From contig JAFLCE010000015.1 of the NCBI GenBank assembly GCA_017303655.1, positions 1-54,986 on the forward strand: a stretch of DNA of 54,986 nucleotides, written 5' to 3'. The stretch's first letter is position 1, and every line of letters starts with the position of its first letter. The position numbers and the translations under genes are program-made. Source of the DNA: Anaerolineae bacterium (GTDB lineage Bacteria; Chloroflexota; Anaerolineae; Anaerolineales; Villigracilaceae). Positions 7,336 to 16,081 of the stretch are shown here, in pieces. Below the pieces are notes generated by a model. It saw only the letters and a list, made by a program, of their open reading frames with translations, made no database searches and was not told the DNA's origin.

Positions 7336-10053
7336 ATGGTTAAGTCAAAAAATAATGATTTGGTTGAGATATTCGAAGATGTTAAGAAAATTAAAAGCCT
7401 TCTGCCAATTCAAGATGTAGGGCTTAGTTTTCCCAAATCTTTTTTGATCGCCTATTTGATTCGACAGTACGATTTGGTGAATTATGTTGAACTTAACGTG
7501 GCGGTCGGGCAAGAATTTTTTGCAGCGGCATATTCGTCGGCGAAACAAAAGGGCAGCGTATGTTTTATCAGTTCCAAGCAAGAGACCGAAGCGCATTCAA
7601 ATAATCGGAAAACCCAGCTTACATCGAGTCATGAAGCGGTTGAGCAAGTTTTATCTGGGCATTCCTTCTTTGAAAATATCAACTTGATATGGGGTGATGT
7701 TCAGAGCCAGGCGAATTTTCTTCAAGGTGCACCCAGGTTTGATGTGCTGAATATTGTAGAGAATAAAATCGACATGATCGATGCACATATCGATGATCTC
7801 ATTTTGGCAGTCAAGGAGACTGGATTTGTTGCTTTCGATACTGCCTGTTCTGAAGAAATACATGCCAGCCTTAAGAGGCTCCGAAAGAATTATGCGACCC
7901 TATATTTAAATAAAACATTCAGCGTTGTGCGTTTAGGTTTTGAGCAGAAGGATGTTTCTGCTTTAGAGACTGGCAAGTTGGATATTCTGTATTCGCTAGC
8001 TGAAAATATGGAGAATCTAAGCGAGAAACCAACGCCCGCCCCGGAAACACAGTTTCATCTCCCTTTGGTAAGTGTAATCGTCATCTCATATAACCAAGAG
8101 AAGTTTATTGCAGACGGTTTGCTGGGTATCTTTGCCCAGAGAGGGGACTTGCGTGTTGAGCTGGTTATTAGTGACGACGCCTCACAGGATTCAACCGGGG
8201 AAATTATTCAAAACTATGTCAGGAGTTTTGGTGAACTGGTTACAGTGAAGATCATTTCGTCAGACCATAATGTGGGTATGACGAGAAATTTTCAGCGTAG
8301 CCTGGCTGCCTGTACAGGTGATTTTATAGCCGTATGCGAGGGGGACGATTATTGGTTAGATCCTTTGAAACTACAAAAGCAAGTTCGATTTTTGCAAGCT
8401 AACCAAGATTACGCGATTTGTTTCAATCGTATATATATGTATTTTCAAAACACTGAGGAATTCTCGGTTTATGAACCCAATACAAAATTTGATGGTAAAG
8501 TCCTTAATACCAGAGATTTGGTGAAAGAATATTTCATTGGTAATTTATCCTGCTGTATGTATGCTGCAAGATATAAAGAACAGATAAGCGCTGATCTATT
8601 TGATCTTTTTATCGGGGATTGGATGTTTAATATTTATTACTCGCAATTTGGCAGGATTGGCTGTATTGAAGAATTTATGTCTGTATATCGAAAACATGAT
8701 GATGGTGTTTGGTCTACTGGAGATCCGCACAAGAATGCTAAAAAGCTCTATGGGTATCTTAGCACCTATAATAGATACTTAAATTATGAATTTAATGAAG
8801 AGTTTTCTGAAATTCAACACCTTCTTAAGTTGGCGGTTGATACAGATGTAGCGGACTTGGTTGTTCTTGACGATGTTGCGCCCCATCCGCTTTCTGCATT
8901 TCGATTGCAGGAATTTTTGAGCTATATGGAGAGGTTTGAAAATTCAATATTATATTGTTCAGGAACTTCTGTGAGATTGCTGGGGAACAAAACATTAGAT
9001 GAATTGATTTACAACTTTTTAAAAAAATATCCAAAGTATGCCGGGCAGATTAATACTCTTAAGCCTAAAACAGGCATTAATGCTAAATTAGCTTATATGG
9101 TTTTTTTAGGAAACGCCTATTTAAATGTTGTTGAAATGGAGCGGACTGGAACTCCATTTGTTTTTTGTCTCTACCCTGGTGGTTCATTTGCGTTGAATAA
9201 TGCGCGCTCAGACGAGATGTTGAGACGTGTTACATCCTCACCTTGTTTTCGAAGAGTGATCGTAACCCAGAAAATAACATATGATTATTTGATCGAGAAG
9301 AAATTTTGCGGTCCAGACCAGATCGAATTTATTTTTGGAGTCGTTACTCCGCTTGAACAGTTTGAGCGGACGTATGTGGGAAAAAGACATTTTGGGATTA
9401 ATAAGGATATTCTTGATATTTGTTTTGTCGCACATAAATATACAGAGACAGGTGTTGATAAAGGGTATGATGTATTCGTTCAAGTGGCGAATGTGCTCAC
9501 TGAAAAACACCCTAATATCAGGTTTCATGTGGTGGGCGGTTTTGATGAAAATATACTCGATGTGAGTCAGATCAAAGACAAGATCACATTCTATGGAAGC
9601 CACGAGACTAAATGGTTCGATGATTTCTACCTTGATAAGGATCTAATTCTTTCGCCCAATATTCCCTTTAAGATTTTTGAGGGTTCCTTTGACGGTTTCC
9701 CGACAGGGAGTTGCACGGATGCGGGTCTGCGGGAGACGGCTATCTTTTGTACGGATGAACTGAAATTAAATCAAGGCTTTTTCGAAGATGAACGTGAGAT
9801 CGTTGTAATTCCGTATGATGTTATGAAGATCGTTGATAAAATTGAATACTACTATTTAAATCCCGAAAAGTTGTTCGCGATTGGAAAATATGGACGGCAA
9901 AAGATAATAGAGCTCTATAGTTATGAAGCTCAGATCGCACCACGTGTCAAATTACTGCAAGATGAGATTGATGCGTTTAAGAAGAATAAACATGAAATAA
10001 TAAGCAAGAAATTTGAGATGTTTGAAGAAGACATATCCTATCTCGGCTTTTAA
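7336..10053 (+). CDS. Three-part glycosyltransferase: methyltransferase-like N terminus, GT2, GT4-like C terminus
   Basis: 905 residues. Residues 1-225 resemble a class I SAM-dependent methyltransferase fold of the kind attached to glycosyltransferases (DLVNYVELNVAVGQEFF, FDVLNIVENKIDM), though the canonical glycine-rich loop is poor. A GT2 catalytic domain starts at about 245 (VSVIVISYNQEKFI) with the nucleotide-binding SDDAS near 281 and the metal-binding region CEGDDYW near 333-339. From about 600 to 890 a GT-B (GT4-like) domain follows (FVAHKYTETGVDKGYDVF, FHVVGG, EGSFDGFPTGSCTDAGL). One chain may thus add two successive sugars. It lies 37 nt after the sulfotransferase in the same direction. 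Acceptor and donor cannot be predicted. Confidence 0.85.
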   Translation: MVKSKNNDLVEIFEDVKKIKSLLPIQDVGLSFPKSFLIAYLIRQYDLVNYVELNVAVGQEFFAAAYSSAKQKGSVCFISSKQETEAHSNNRKTQLTSSHEAVEQVLSGHSFFENINLIWGDVQSQANFLQGAPRFDVLNIVENKIDMIDAHIDDLILAVKETGFVAFDTACSEEIHASLKRLRKNYATLYLNKTFSVVRLGFEQKDVSALETGKLDILYSLAENMENLSEKPTPAPETQFHLPLVSVIVISYNQEKFIADGLLGIFAQRGDLRVELVISDDASQDSTGEIIQNYVRSFGELVTVKIISSDHNVGMTRNFQRSLAACTGDFIAVCEGDDYWLDPLKLQKQVRFLQANQDYAICFNRIYMYFQNTEEFSVYEPNTKFDGKVLNTRDLVKEYFIGNLSCCMYAARYKEQISADLFDLFIGDWMFNIYYSQFGRIGCIEEFMSVYRKHDDGVWSTGDPHKNAKKLYGYLSTYNRYLNYEFNEEFSEIQHLLKLAVDTDVADLVVLDDVAPHPLSAFRLQEFLSYMERFENSILYCSGTSVRLLGNKTLDELIYNFLKKYPKYAGQINTLKPKTGINAKLAYMVFLGNAYLNVVEMERTGTPFVFCLYPGGSFALNNARSDEMLRRVTSSPCFRRVIVTQKITYDYLIEKKFCGPDQIEFIFGVVTPLEQFERTYVGKRHFGINKDILDICFVAHKYTETGVDKGYDVFVQVANVLTEKHPNIRFHVVGGFDENILDVSQIKDKITFYGSHETKWFDDFYLDKDLILSPNIPFKIFEGSFDGFPTGSCTDAGLRETAIFCTDELKLNQGFFEDEREIVVIPYDVMKIVDKIEYYYLNPEKLFAIGKYGRQKIIELYSYEAQIAPRVKLLQDEIDAFKKNKHEIISKKFEMFEEDISYLGF

Positions 10054-10269
10054 GAAATGTTTGGCAAATCAGCTCCAGATTTGACATTGAGAAAAGCAAC
10101 GAGAAGCGCACGCCAATTGGGTTTGTGCGCTACACAGTATCCCATTCGAGACAGATCTTTTCTTCATGACTTTAAAATAGCCCTGCGTGGCCGCGAGAAG
10201 CGAATTGAGGGAATTATCCTAAGATGTTACAATTGTATATAATTACTTCTTGAGTTGGGAAAATTTCAC
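10054..10269 (+). other. Intergenic stretch between the two large glycosyltransferase genes
   Basis: 216 nt. A 61-codon open frame (10057-10242) has no homology I recognise, no ribosome-binding site and an unusual composition, so I do not call a gene. A TATAAT at 10238-10243 lies 26 nt before the next start and may be a local promoter with a poor -35 (TTATCC, 10214-10219). Confidence 0.4.
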
Positions 10270-12390
10270 ATGAACACAATAGCAAATAAGCCTAAAGTAT
10301 CTATTGTTTGTATTACTTATAATCATGCTTCTTTTATTTCAAAAACCTTGGATGGTTTTCTTTCTCAGAAAACGGATTTTGCTTTTGAGGCAATTATCGC
10401 TGATGATTTTTCTGATGACAATAACCGTTCAATAATTGCTGAATATGCCAAAAAATATCCAACGATTATAAAACCTATTTTTAGAGAAAAAAATATAGGT
10501 TCTTTGCCCAATTATGTTGATGCCCTATCCAAGGCAGAGGGGCAATACCTAGCTATTTGTGATGGAGACGACTATTGGACTGATGATCTCAAATTACAAA
10601 AGCAGGTTGATTTTTTAGATAACAACCCTGATTATTCAATGTGCTGCCACCCATTCCGTCAGACCTACATTGATGGAACTGTAGAAGATAAGATCATTAC
10701 ACCATGGGACTTTGCTTCTGAAAATGTAAAACAAAGAGGCTATTTGACCATTAAAGATCTTTTCCCTGTGAACCCGATCGGTTCATTAACAGTAATGTAC
10801 CGTTGGAGTTTAAAGAATAAAACTCCAGACTGGATGAAAGACTATCATATTGGGGATCTGGTTTTGCATCTCTTGCACGCAGACAAGGGCAGGATCGGTG
10901 TAATTGACGAAGTCATGGCGGTATATCAGCGGCATGCGAATGGGGTCTGGTTTGGAAACGAAACCAAGGAAAAGCAGCGTAGCTTTGCTGTTGAGTATGC
11001 CAATCTATTAACAGACCTGGATCATGAATTGGATTTGAAATACACTGATGTGATCACCCCCTGCAAAGGTCAACCGTTGAAAATTTTATTTATTGCAATG
11101 GAAAATAGTATTCATAGTTATCAATGGATACAGGCTGTGTTAAAAGAAAACCATCATATCGTCCAACTTTACTCAAGTTATTGTATCCCCGAAAAACCGA
11201 GCCTTTTTAATTCAACGGATAAAATAAAAATTTACTCATCATCAGAATCCATCTTGGGGAATGCCATTAAGGTGTATTTAAAGTTTTTATTCGGGCTTGT
11301 GTTTCGCCCTATCCATACCATGCGCATGATGCAAAATGGGACTTTCGGTTACGGCGCATTTATACGAACAACAAAGTTTGAAACCATTTTGATTTATATC
11401 AAAATGGTATTGAAAATGTTTTTGCGTCCCGAACAAATGTGGGCGCAGATCAAAAACAATAGTTTTGGTCCTGGACAGACCGTGGATAAGGAAGGATCGC
11501 TTGATACCGTTATAAAGAAATTTCAGCCGGACATCATACATACACTTCATACGCAAACCTCAGGTTATATGTTAATGAATGTGAGAAAAAACTGGCAGGG
11601 AATTTTCCCGGTTTGGGTACATTCTGTGTGGGGGAGTGATATATATTTATGGGAAAGAATTCCCGGACAAAAAGAGGTCTTGAGAGAACTTGTGTCTTAC
11701 ATAGATTATTTTATTAGTGAAGGAAGAAGGGATCAGGTTCTTGCGACGAATCTGGGGTATAAGGGAAAGTTTATTGAACCCATGCCAGCAACTGGGGGGT
11801 TTGATATTGAAAAAATAAAGAGTTTAAAATTATTAAAGCCTTCTTTGCGTAAAGAAATTGCCGTTAAAGGGTATGATCGTGGGGTGGGAAGATTCCGAGA
11901 TGCACTTAGAGGTATTATTAGGGCAAAAGATGTTTTGCAAGACTATACTATAAATGTGTTTTCTTTAGAGATGAGCACTGAGTTGTTAGATGTATATGCG
12001 GCTGATTCGGGTCTGAACATTAATGTTATCCCTTATGGTTCATATGAAGACATTATAAACATGTATTCTCGCTCGAAGATATATATAGGCTGTAGTTTTA
12101 GTGATGGTACACCTGCCTCGTTTTTAGAAGCATTGGCGTATGGGGCATTTCCCATTCAAACAAATACAGCAGACACCGATGCATGGGTTGTCGATGGAAG
12201 TACAGCGATCCTCGTTCCTCCGGATGATGCTGTAGCTGTGGAACGTGCGATACGCCGCGTAATAGCCAACGATGAATTGGTCGATACGGCAGCGGAGATC
12301 AATTTCCAAACTATCAATATGAAGGTCAATAATAAGCAATGGGTCAAGACAATTCAGAAAATATACAATTCAATAGGATATGCCGCGTGA
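10270..12390 (+). CDS. Bifunctional glycosyltransferase, GT2 plus GT4-like
   Basis: 706 residues. ATG 10270 is preferred to TTG 10255 because GGGA at 10257-10260 fits as ribosome-binding site. The N-terminal GT2 domain (about 8-235) has VSIVCITYNHASFI, a donor-binding ADDFSDD and DGDDYW starting at 98. It is similar in layout to the GT2 part of the preceding gene (KLQKQV..FL follows DDYW in both). The C-terminal GT-B domain (about 255-700) has HSVWGSDIYLW and GCSFSDGTPASFLEALAYGA, the usual donor-phosphate-binding region of GT4. Likely assembles two linkages of the surface glycan. Linkage and sugars unknown. Confidence 0.87.
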   Translation: MNTIANKPKVSIVCITYNHASFISKTLDGFLSQKTDFAFEAIIADDFSDDNNRSIIAEYAKKYPTIIKPIFREKNIGSLPNYVDALSKAEGQYLAICDGDDYWTDDLKLQKQVDFLDNNPDYSMCCHPFRQTYIDGTVEDKIITPWDFASENVKQRGYLTIKDLFPVNPIGSLTVMYRWSLKNKTPDWMKDYHIGDLVLHLLHADKGRIGVIDEVMAVYQRHANGVWFGNETKEKQRSFAVEYANLLTDLDHELDLKYTDVITPCKGQPLKILFIAMENSIHSYQWIQAVLKENHHIVQLYSSYCIPEKPSLFNSTDKIKIYSSSESILGNAIKVYLKFLFGLVFRPIHTMRMMQNGTFGYGAFIRTTKFETILIYIKMVLKMFLRPEQMWAQIKNNSFGPGQTVDKEGSLDTVIKKFQPDIIHTLHTQTSGYMLMNVRKNWQGIFPVWVHSVWGSDIYLWERIPGQKEVLRELVSYIDYFISEGRRDQVLATNLGYKGKFIEPMPATGGFDIEKIKSLKLLKPSLRKEIAVKGYDRGVGRFRDALRGIIRAKDVLQDYTINVFSLEMSTELLDVYAADSGLNINVIPYGSYEDIINMYSRSKIYIGCSFSDGTPASFLEALAYGAFPIQTNTADTDAWVVDGSTAILVPPDDAVAVERAIRRVIANDELVDTAAEINFQTINMKVNNKQWVKTIQKIYNSIGYAA

Positions 12391-12408
12391 TGCCTTGGCG
12401 AGGTGCTT

Positions 12409-12603
12409 ATGGAATTCTTGTCTACAACGGAAGATTTTATAATGGCACTTTCCGAAGTGCTACATGCGAATAATAGTTCATAGGCAATATTTGGGTGAAG
12501 CTGATTTTAGGCAGTGAGTTTCGTCGATGGTATTTTATCTATCATGAAATAAGCAAGAAATTTGATGTGTCTGGAGCAGACGCATTCTCGAAGGTGCTAA
12601 AGA
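12409..12603 (+). pseudogene. Possible decayed acyl-carrier-protein-like gene
   Basis: ATG 12409 opens a 24-codon frame (MEFLSTTEDFIMALSEVLHA..) ending at TAG 12481. Further pieces in the other forward frames read GEADFRQ, VSSMVFYLS (frame of 12482) and EISKKFDVSGADAFSKVL (frame of 12483), ending just before the PglD-like gene. In order they resemble a small ACP as often found directly before PglD/NeuD-type acyltransferases in glycan clusters, broken by several frameshifts. The Ser-bearing DSL motif is not intact. Chance similarity is possible. Confidence 0.3.
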
Positions 12604-13242
12604 ATGAAAAAAATAGCTATATGGGGCGCTTCTGGGCATGCCATGGTGATTGTGGATATCCTTCGCTTGCAAGAGGATTTCGAGGTAGTCGGATACCTAG
12701 ATGATATTAACTCTAAACGTCACGGAACCATGTTGCAAGGCTTGCCAATCTTCGGCGGGCGGGAGCAGTTGACCCGTCTTCGTGATATGGGGGTAGGTCA
12801 TTTCATCATTGGGGTAGGTCACTGTGAAGCTCGTCTGGAATTGGCAGACCAGGTTAAGTTGCTTGGCTTTGAGTTGGCTTCTGCTGTTCATCCAAGTGCT
12901 GTAATCGCTTCAGATGTTTTGATCAAACCAGGAACGGTGGTGGCTGCCGGAGCTGTAATAAACCCTGGATGTGAAATTGGAGAGAATGTGATCGTCAATA
13001 CATCATCCAGCATCGATCACGAATGTATTCTTGGAGACGGCTCCCATGTCAGCCCTGGTGCTCACCTTGCTGGCAGAGTGGTGGTAGGGCGGGCAACTTG
13101 GGTCGGGCTTGGTGCCAGCATATCAGATCACATAACCATTGGAAATGGCACCATTGTAGGAGCGGGCTCTGTTGTGGTCAGAGATCTGCCTGATAATGTG
13201 GTGGCGTATGGGAACCCAGCCAGAGTTAGAAAATCAAGATAA
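12604..13242 (+). CDS. Sugar O/N-acyltransferase, PglD/NeuD family
   Basis: 212 residues, usual family length. The N-terminal Rossmann-like subdomain begins KKIAIWGASGHAMVIVDIL, the UDP-sugar-binding part in PglD. Residues about 95-205 form a left-handed beta-helix of hexapeptide repeats (VLIKPGTVVAAGAVINPGCEIGE). H139 in SSSIDHEC corresponds to the general-base histidine of PglD. Expected reaction: acyl transfer from acyl-CoA (or acyl-ACP) to the amino group of a nucleotide-linked amino-dideoxy sugar. The aminotransferase that would supply the amino sugar is the next gene. The broken ACP-like sequence just upstream may have been the former acyl donor system. Confidence 0.9.
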   Translation: MKKIAIWGASGHAMVIVDILRLQEDFEVVGYLDDINSKRHGTMLQGLPIFGGREQLTRLRDMGVGHFIIGVGHCEARLELADQVKLLGFELASAVHPSAVIASDVLIKPGTVVAAGAVINPGCEIGENVIVNTSSSIDHECILGDGSHVSPGAHLAGRVVVGRATWVGLGASISDHITIGNGTIVGAGSVVVRDLPDNVVAYGNPARVRKSR

Positions 13243-13356
13243 AATTATGTCCTCCGGCTCTTAATCCATATAGTTGTTTTACTCTTAAAATAAAATTGTG
13301 TGGAATAAGAAATTTACAATAAGTTTTTAAAGAACAAATTTGAAAAGGCAGAAAAA

Positions 13357-14478
13357 ATGAAACCATTTGAAAAACCGATTTATGTCACTCGCCCATTGCT
13401 GGCTGATTTGTCTGAAGTTAATGCAGCGATCCAGGAGATATGGGAATCCCAATGGCTTACAAATGGTGGAGCGAAGCACCAATTGCTCGAAGAGGAATTG
13501 AAAAAGACCCTTAAAGTTCCGGGGTTGTCGTTGTTCAATAATGGAACGATCGCCTTGGTCGTTGCCATTCAAAGCATGAGACTTTCCGGGGAGGTTATCA
13601 CAACCCCCTTTACGTTTCCTGCTACAACTCATGTCCTTCCATGGAATAACATTACGCCTGTCTTTTGTGATGTTGATGAAGATACGTTAACACTTGATCC
13701 CAAAAAAATGGAATCGTTGATGACTGCCAAAACCACGGGGATATTGGGTGTTCATGTGTATGGCATGCCGTGTGATGTGTTCAGTATTCAAGAGATCGCA
13801 GATCGCTACGGCTTGCGTGTGATCTACGATGCCGCGCATGCCTTTGGCACCGAGATTGACGGCAGGGGCATCGGCACGTTTGGAGACGTCTCCATGTTTA
13901 GTTTTCACTCCACGAAGTTGTTCCACACCCTGGAGGGGGGCGCGCTCACATTCAATGATCCCCATTTGAAACCCCGGATTGATCTCCTAAAGAATTTTGG
14001 CATTAAGAATGAAGAAGAAGTTGTAATGCCCGGCATCAATGGAAAGCTGAATGAAGTTCAGGCTGCAATTGGGTTGATTAACTTAAGATATTTGGACGAG
14101 GAGCGTCGAAAAAGACAATTGATCGTGGAGACCTACCGGCAAAACCTGGCTGGAATTGAGGGCATCAAGGTCATTGAAATCCCGGAAAATGTAAGAAATA
14201 GTTATCAATATTTCATGATACGAGTAACCGAGGAGTTTGGTGTAAATCGAGATTATATTCACACTGAACTTAAGAAATACAATGTGATAACTAGAAAATA
14301 TTTCTATCCTCTATGCAGTGATTACAGTTGTTATAAACAACTTCCTTCTGCAGATCCTGCCAATCTCCCGGTTGCTCATAAAATTGTCAAACAGGTATTG
14401 TGTTTGCCGTTGTACGGCAACTTGAAGCTGGATGAAGTCGAGATAATATGCAGTCTTATTAAAAACTTAAAAAAATGA
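13357..14478 (+). CDS. DegT/DnrJ/EryC1/StrS family sugar aminotransferase
   Basis: 373 residues, full family length. The PLP-binding lysine is K187 in SFHSTKLFHTLEGGAL, and D158 (YDAAHAFG) would contact the pyridine nitrogen. GGAKHQLLEEEL near the N terminus and the C-terminal NSYQYFMIRV fit the family. It converts a nucleotide-linked keto-sugar to the amino sugar, with glutamate as usual donor. With the PglD-like acyltransferase upstream it would make an N-acylated amino-deoxy sugar for the glycan. The dehydratase that makes the keto-sugar is not in the window. A GGC-rich site (AAAAGGCAG) precedes ATG 13357. The stop overlaps the next start (ATGA). Confidence 0.93.
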   Translation: MKPFEKPIYVTRPLLADLSEVNAAIQEIWESQWLTNGGAKHQLLEEELKKTLKVPGLSLFNNGTIALVVAIQSMRLSGEVITTPFTFPATTHVLPWNNITPVFCDVDEDTLTLDPKKMESLMTAKTTGILGVHVYGMPCDVFSIQEIADRYGLRVIYDAAHAFGTEIDGRGIGTFGDVSMFSFHSTKLFHTLEGGALTFNDPHLKPRIDLLKNFGIKNEEEVVMPGINGKLNEVQAAIGLINLRYLDEERRKRQLIVETYRQNLAGIEGIKVIEIPENVRNSYQYFMIRVTEEFGVNRDYIHTELKKYNVITRKYFYPLCSDYSCYKQLPSADPANLPVAHKIVKQVLCLPLYGNLKLDEVEIICSLIKNLKK

Positions 14479-15581
14479 CCCCAACTGTTAGCGTTATCAT
14501 TCCATCCTACAATCATGAAAGATATGTCAGGCAATGCATCCAAAGCGTTCTTGATCAAACCCTTCAGGATTTTGAAATTGTTATTACCGATGACGGTTCC
14601 ACTGATCGTACTGTTGATATTATAGAGAGTTTTACTGATCCTCGCATTAAGCTTTTCAAGCACAATGTAAATAAAGGGGCGAGTATTGCTGCTAATAATT
14701 GCATCCTCAATTCGCATGGCAAATATATTGCTATGCTTAGCTCGGATGATATCTGGTATCCAGAAAAGCTGGCATTACAGGTTAAGTACCTGGACGAACA
14801 TCCTGGCGTCGCTGCCGTTTTTGGAAGAGTTGATTGGATAAATGAAAATGGCAACTTGATCGCCTATAAAGGATTTCCATATACATCCATGTTCGAAGTG
14901 GAAAACAGGTCCCGGCATGAATGGCTTCGTCAATTTTTTTTATACGGTAATTGTCTTTGCCATCCCAGTAGCTTGGTTCGCAGAGAGTGTTATTCAGAAG
15001 TTGGTATGTTTAAACCTGCTTATGCAAGTCTGCCGGATCTGGATTTTTGGATAAGAATATGCATTAAGTATGAGATCACGATTTTGGATCAAAAGTTAAT
15101 ACAATTTCGAAAATTTGCCGATGAAAATAATGCCAGTGGAGAAACAACGGAAACCCTTATTAGAAATCGGCTTGAGCACAGACATTCCTTAAATCACTAC
15201 CTCACGATCAATAATCCAGATGAGCTTTTTTTGATATTCCCCGAAGCGATCAAATACGGTGAAGCTACACCAGAAATCATTCCTTACTTCCTGGGGCGTA
15301 TCGCCATAAAAACCGATGACGACTATAAAGTGCTCTGGGGATTAGATGTGATCTGCAGGCTCATTCAAGACGATACGAACGCAAAACTCCTTGAAAATAA
15401 GTGCAACTTTACTTACCTGGATTTTATCAAGCTTACTGGTGCTTATGATCCATTTAAAATTTCAGCTTTATCGACAATTACATCAACAGAAAAGAGAACT
15501 CCCATTAAATTGTTTTTATCCGCCTCTAAAAGATATGTCAAGGAGATATATCTTATCCTTCTGAGATTCATAAAAAAATAA
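14475..15581 (+). CDS. Glycosyltransferase family 2
   Basis: 368 residues. PTVSVIIPSYNHERYVRQCIQSVLDQT, ITDDGSTDRT and LSSDDIWYP are the classic GT2 donor-binding and DXD-type elements in the first 100 residues; SLPDLDFWIRI fits the acceptor-side region. The C-terminal 150 residues are not recognised. ATG 14475 overlaps the aminotransferase stop by 4 nt, so translation is probably coupled and the enzyme may transfer the amino sugar made by the two preceding genes (inference). Confidence 0.9.
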   Translation: MTPTVSVIIPSYNHERYVRQCIQSVLDQTLQDFEIVITDDGSTDRTVDIIESFTDPRIKLFKHNVNKGASIAANNCILNSHGKYIAMLSSDDIWYPEKLALQVKYLDEHPGVAAVFGRVDWINENGNLIAYKGFPYTSMFEVENRSRHEWLRQFFLYGNCLCHPSSLVRRECYSEVGMFKPAYASLPDLDFWIRICIKYEITILDQKLIQFRKFADENNASGETTETLIRNRLEHRHSLNHYLTINNPDELFLIFPEAIKYGEATPEIIPYFLGRIAIKTDDDYKVLWGLDVICRLIQDDTNAKLLENKCNFTYLDFIKLTGAYDPFKISALSTITSTEKRTPIKLFLSASKRYVKEIYLILLRFIKK

Positions 15582-16081
15582 TCAGTTTTAAAATCTTAGG
15601 CGCTTGAAAATGAATATTAATGTTGCCGGTTTTTAAAACAGGAAAATAATAATTCGATATGGCAAAAGTTTGTATTTGCCTTCCCTCACTTAATATAAAA
15701 GAAAAGTCTTAAATGCGTCAGTATTTATTAAAATTTGAAGAGGCCGCGGCTTGACTTCTTAATGACTATAAAATTTGCATAGCAGATTTTTGGTCATTTA
15801 AAACATAGCATTGATGCGGGCTTTTCAAACGCCTCGATCGAACCTATCGAAAAGAATCCTAAATTTTTGTAATAGCAAAAGCTAGAAAAATTACTATTAC
15901 AAAAATTTAACGTCTACCACTAGGAGGAAAATAAGCTTTCCTCCTTACATAATGCAATTGTTTATTAAAAAGAGATATACCAACCTTACCCGTTGATTTT
16001 GGATCTGAACGATTATCATGTAATCTTCAGGCTATAACGCAAACGGTCCGGCAAACAGATTAAATAATGGAGTTGAAAGAT
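15582..16081. other. AT-rich gene-free stretch with two inverted repeats
   Basis: About 500 nt with no convincing gene on either strand. It contains a 16-bp perfect inverted repeat (15860-15875 with 15894-15909) and, 12 nt further, a 9-bp one (AGGAGGAAA 15922-15930 with TTTCCTCCT 15937-15945). Neither has a clear T-run. The stretch splits the polysaccharide locus into two transcription blocks and may be a 3' end plus promoter region or the remains of a lost gene. Confidence 0.6.

Noticed and set aside
10057-10242. 61-codon open frame between the two large glycosyltransferase genes
   Set aside because: No ribosome-binding site, no recognisable domain, Arg/Cys-rich composition unlike its neighbours.
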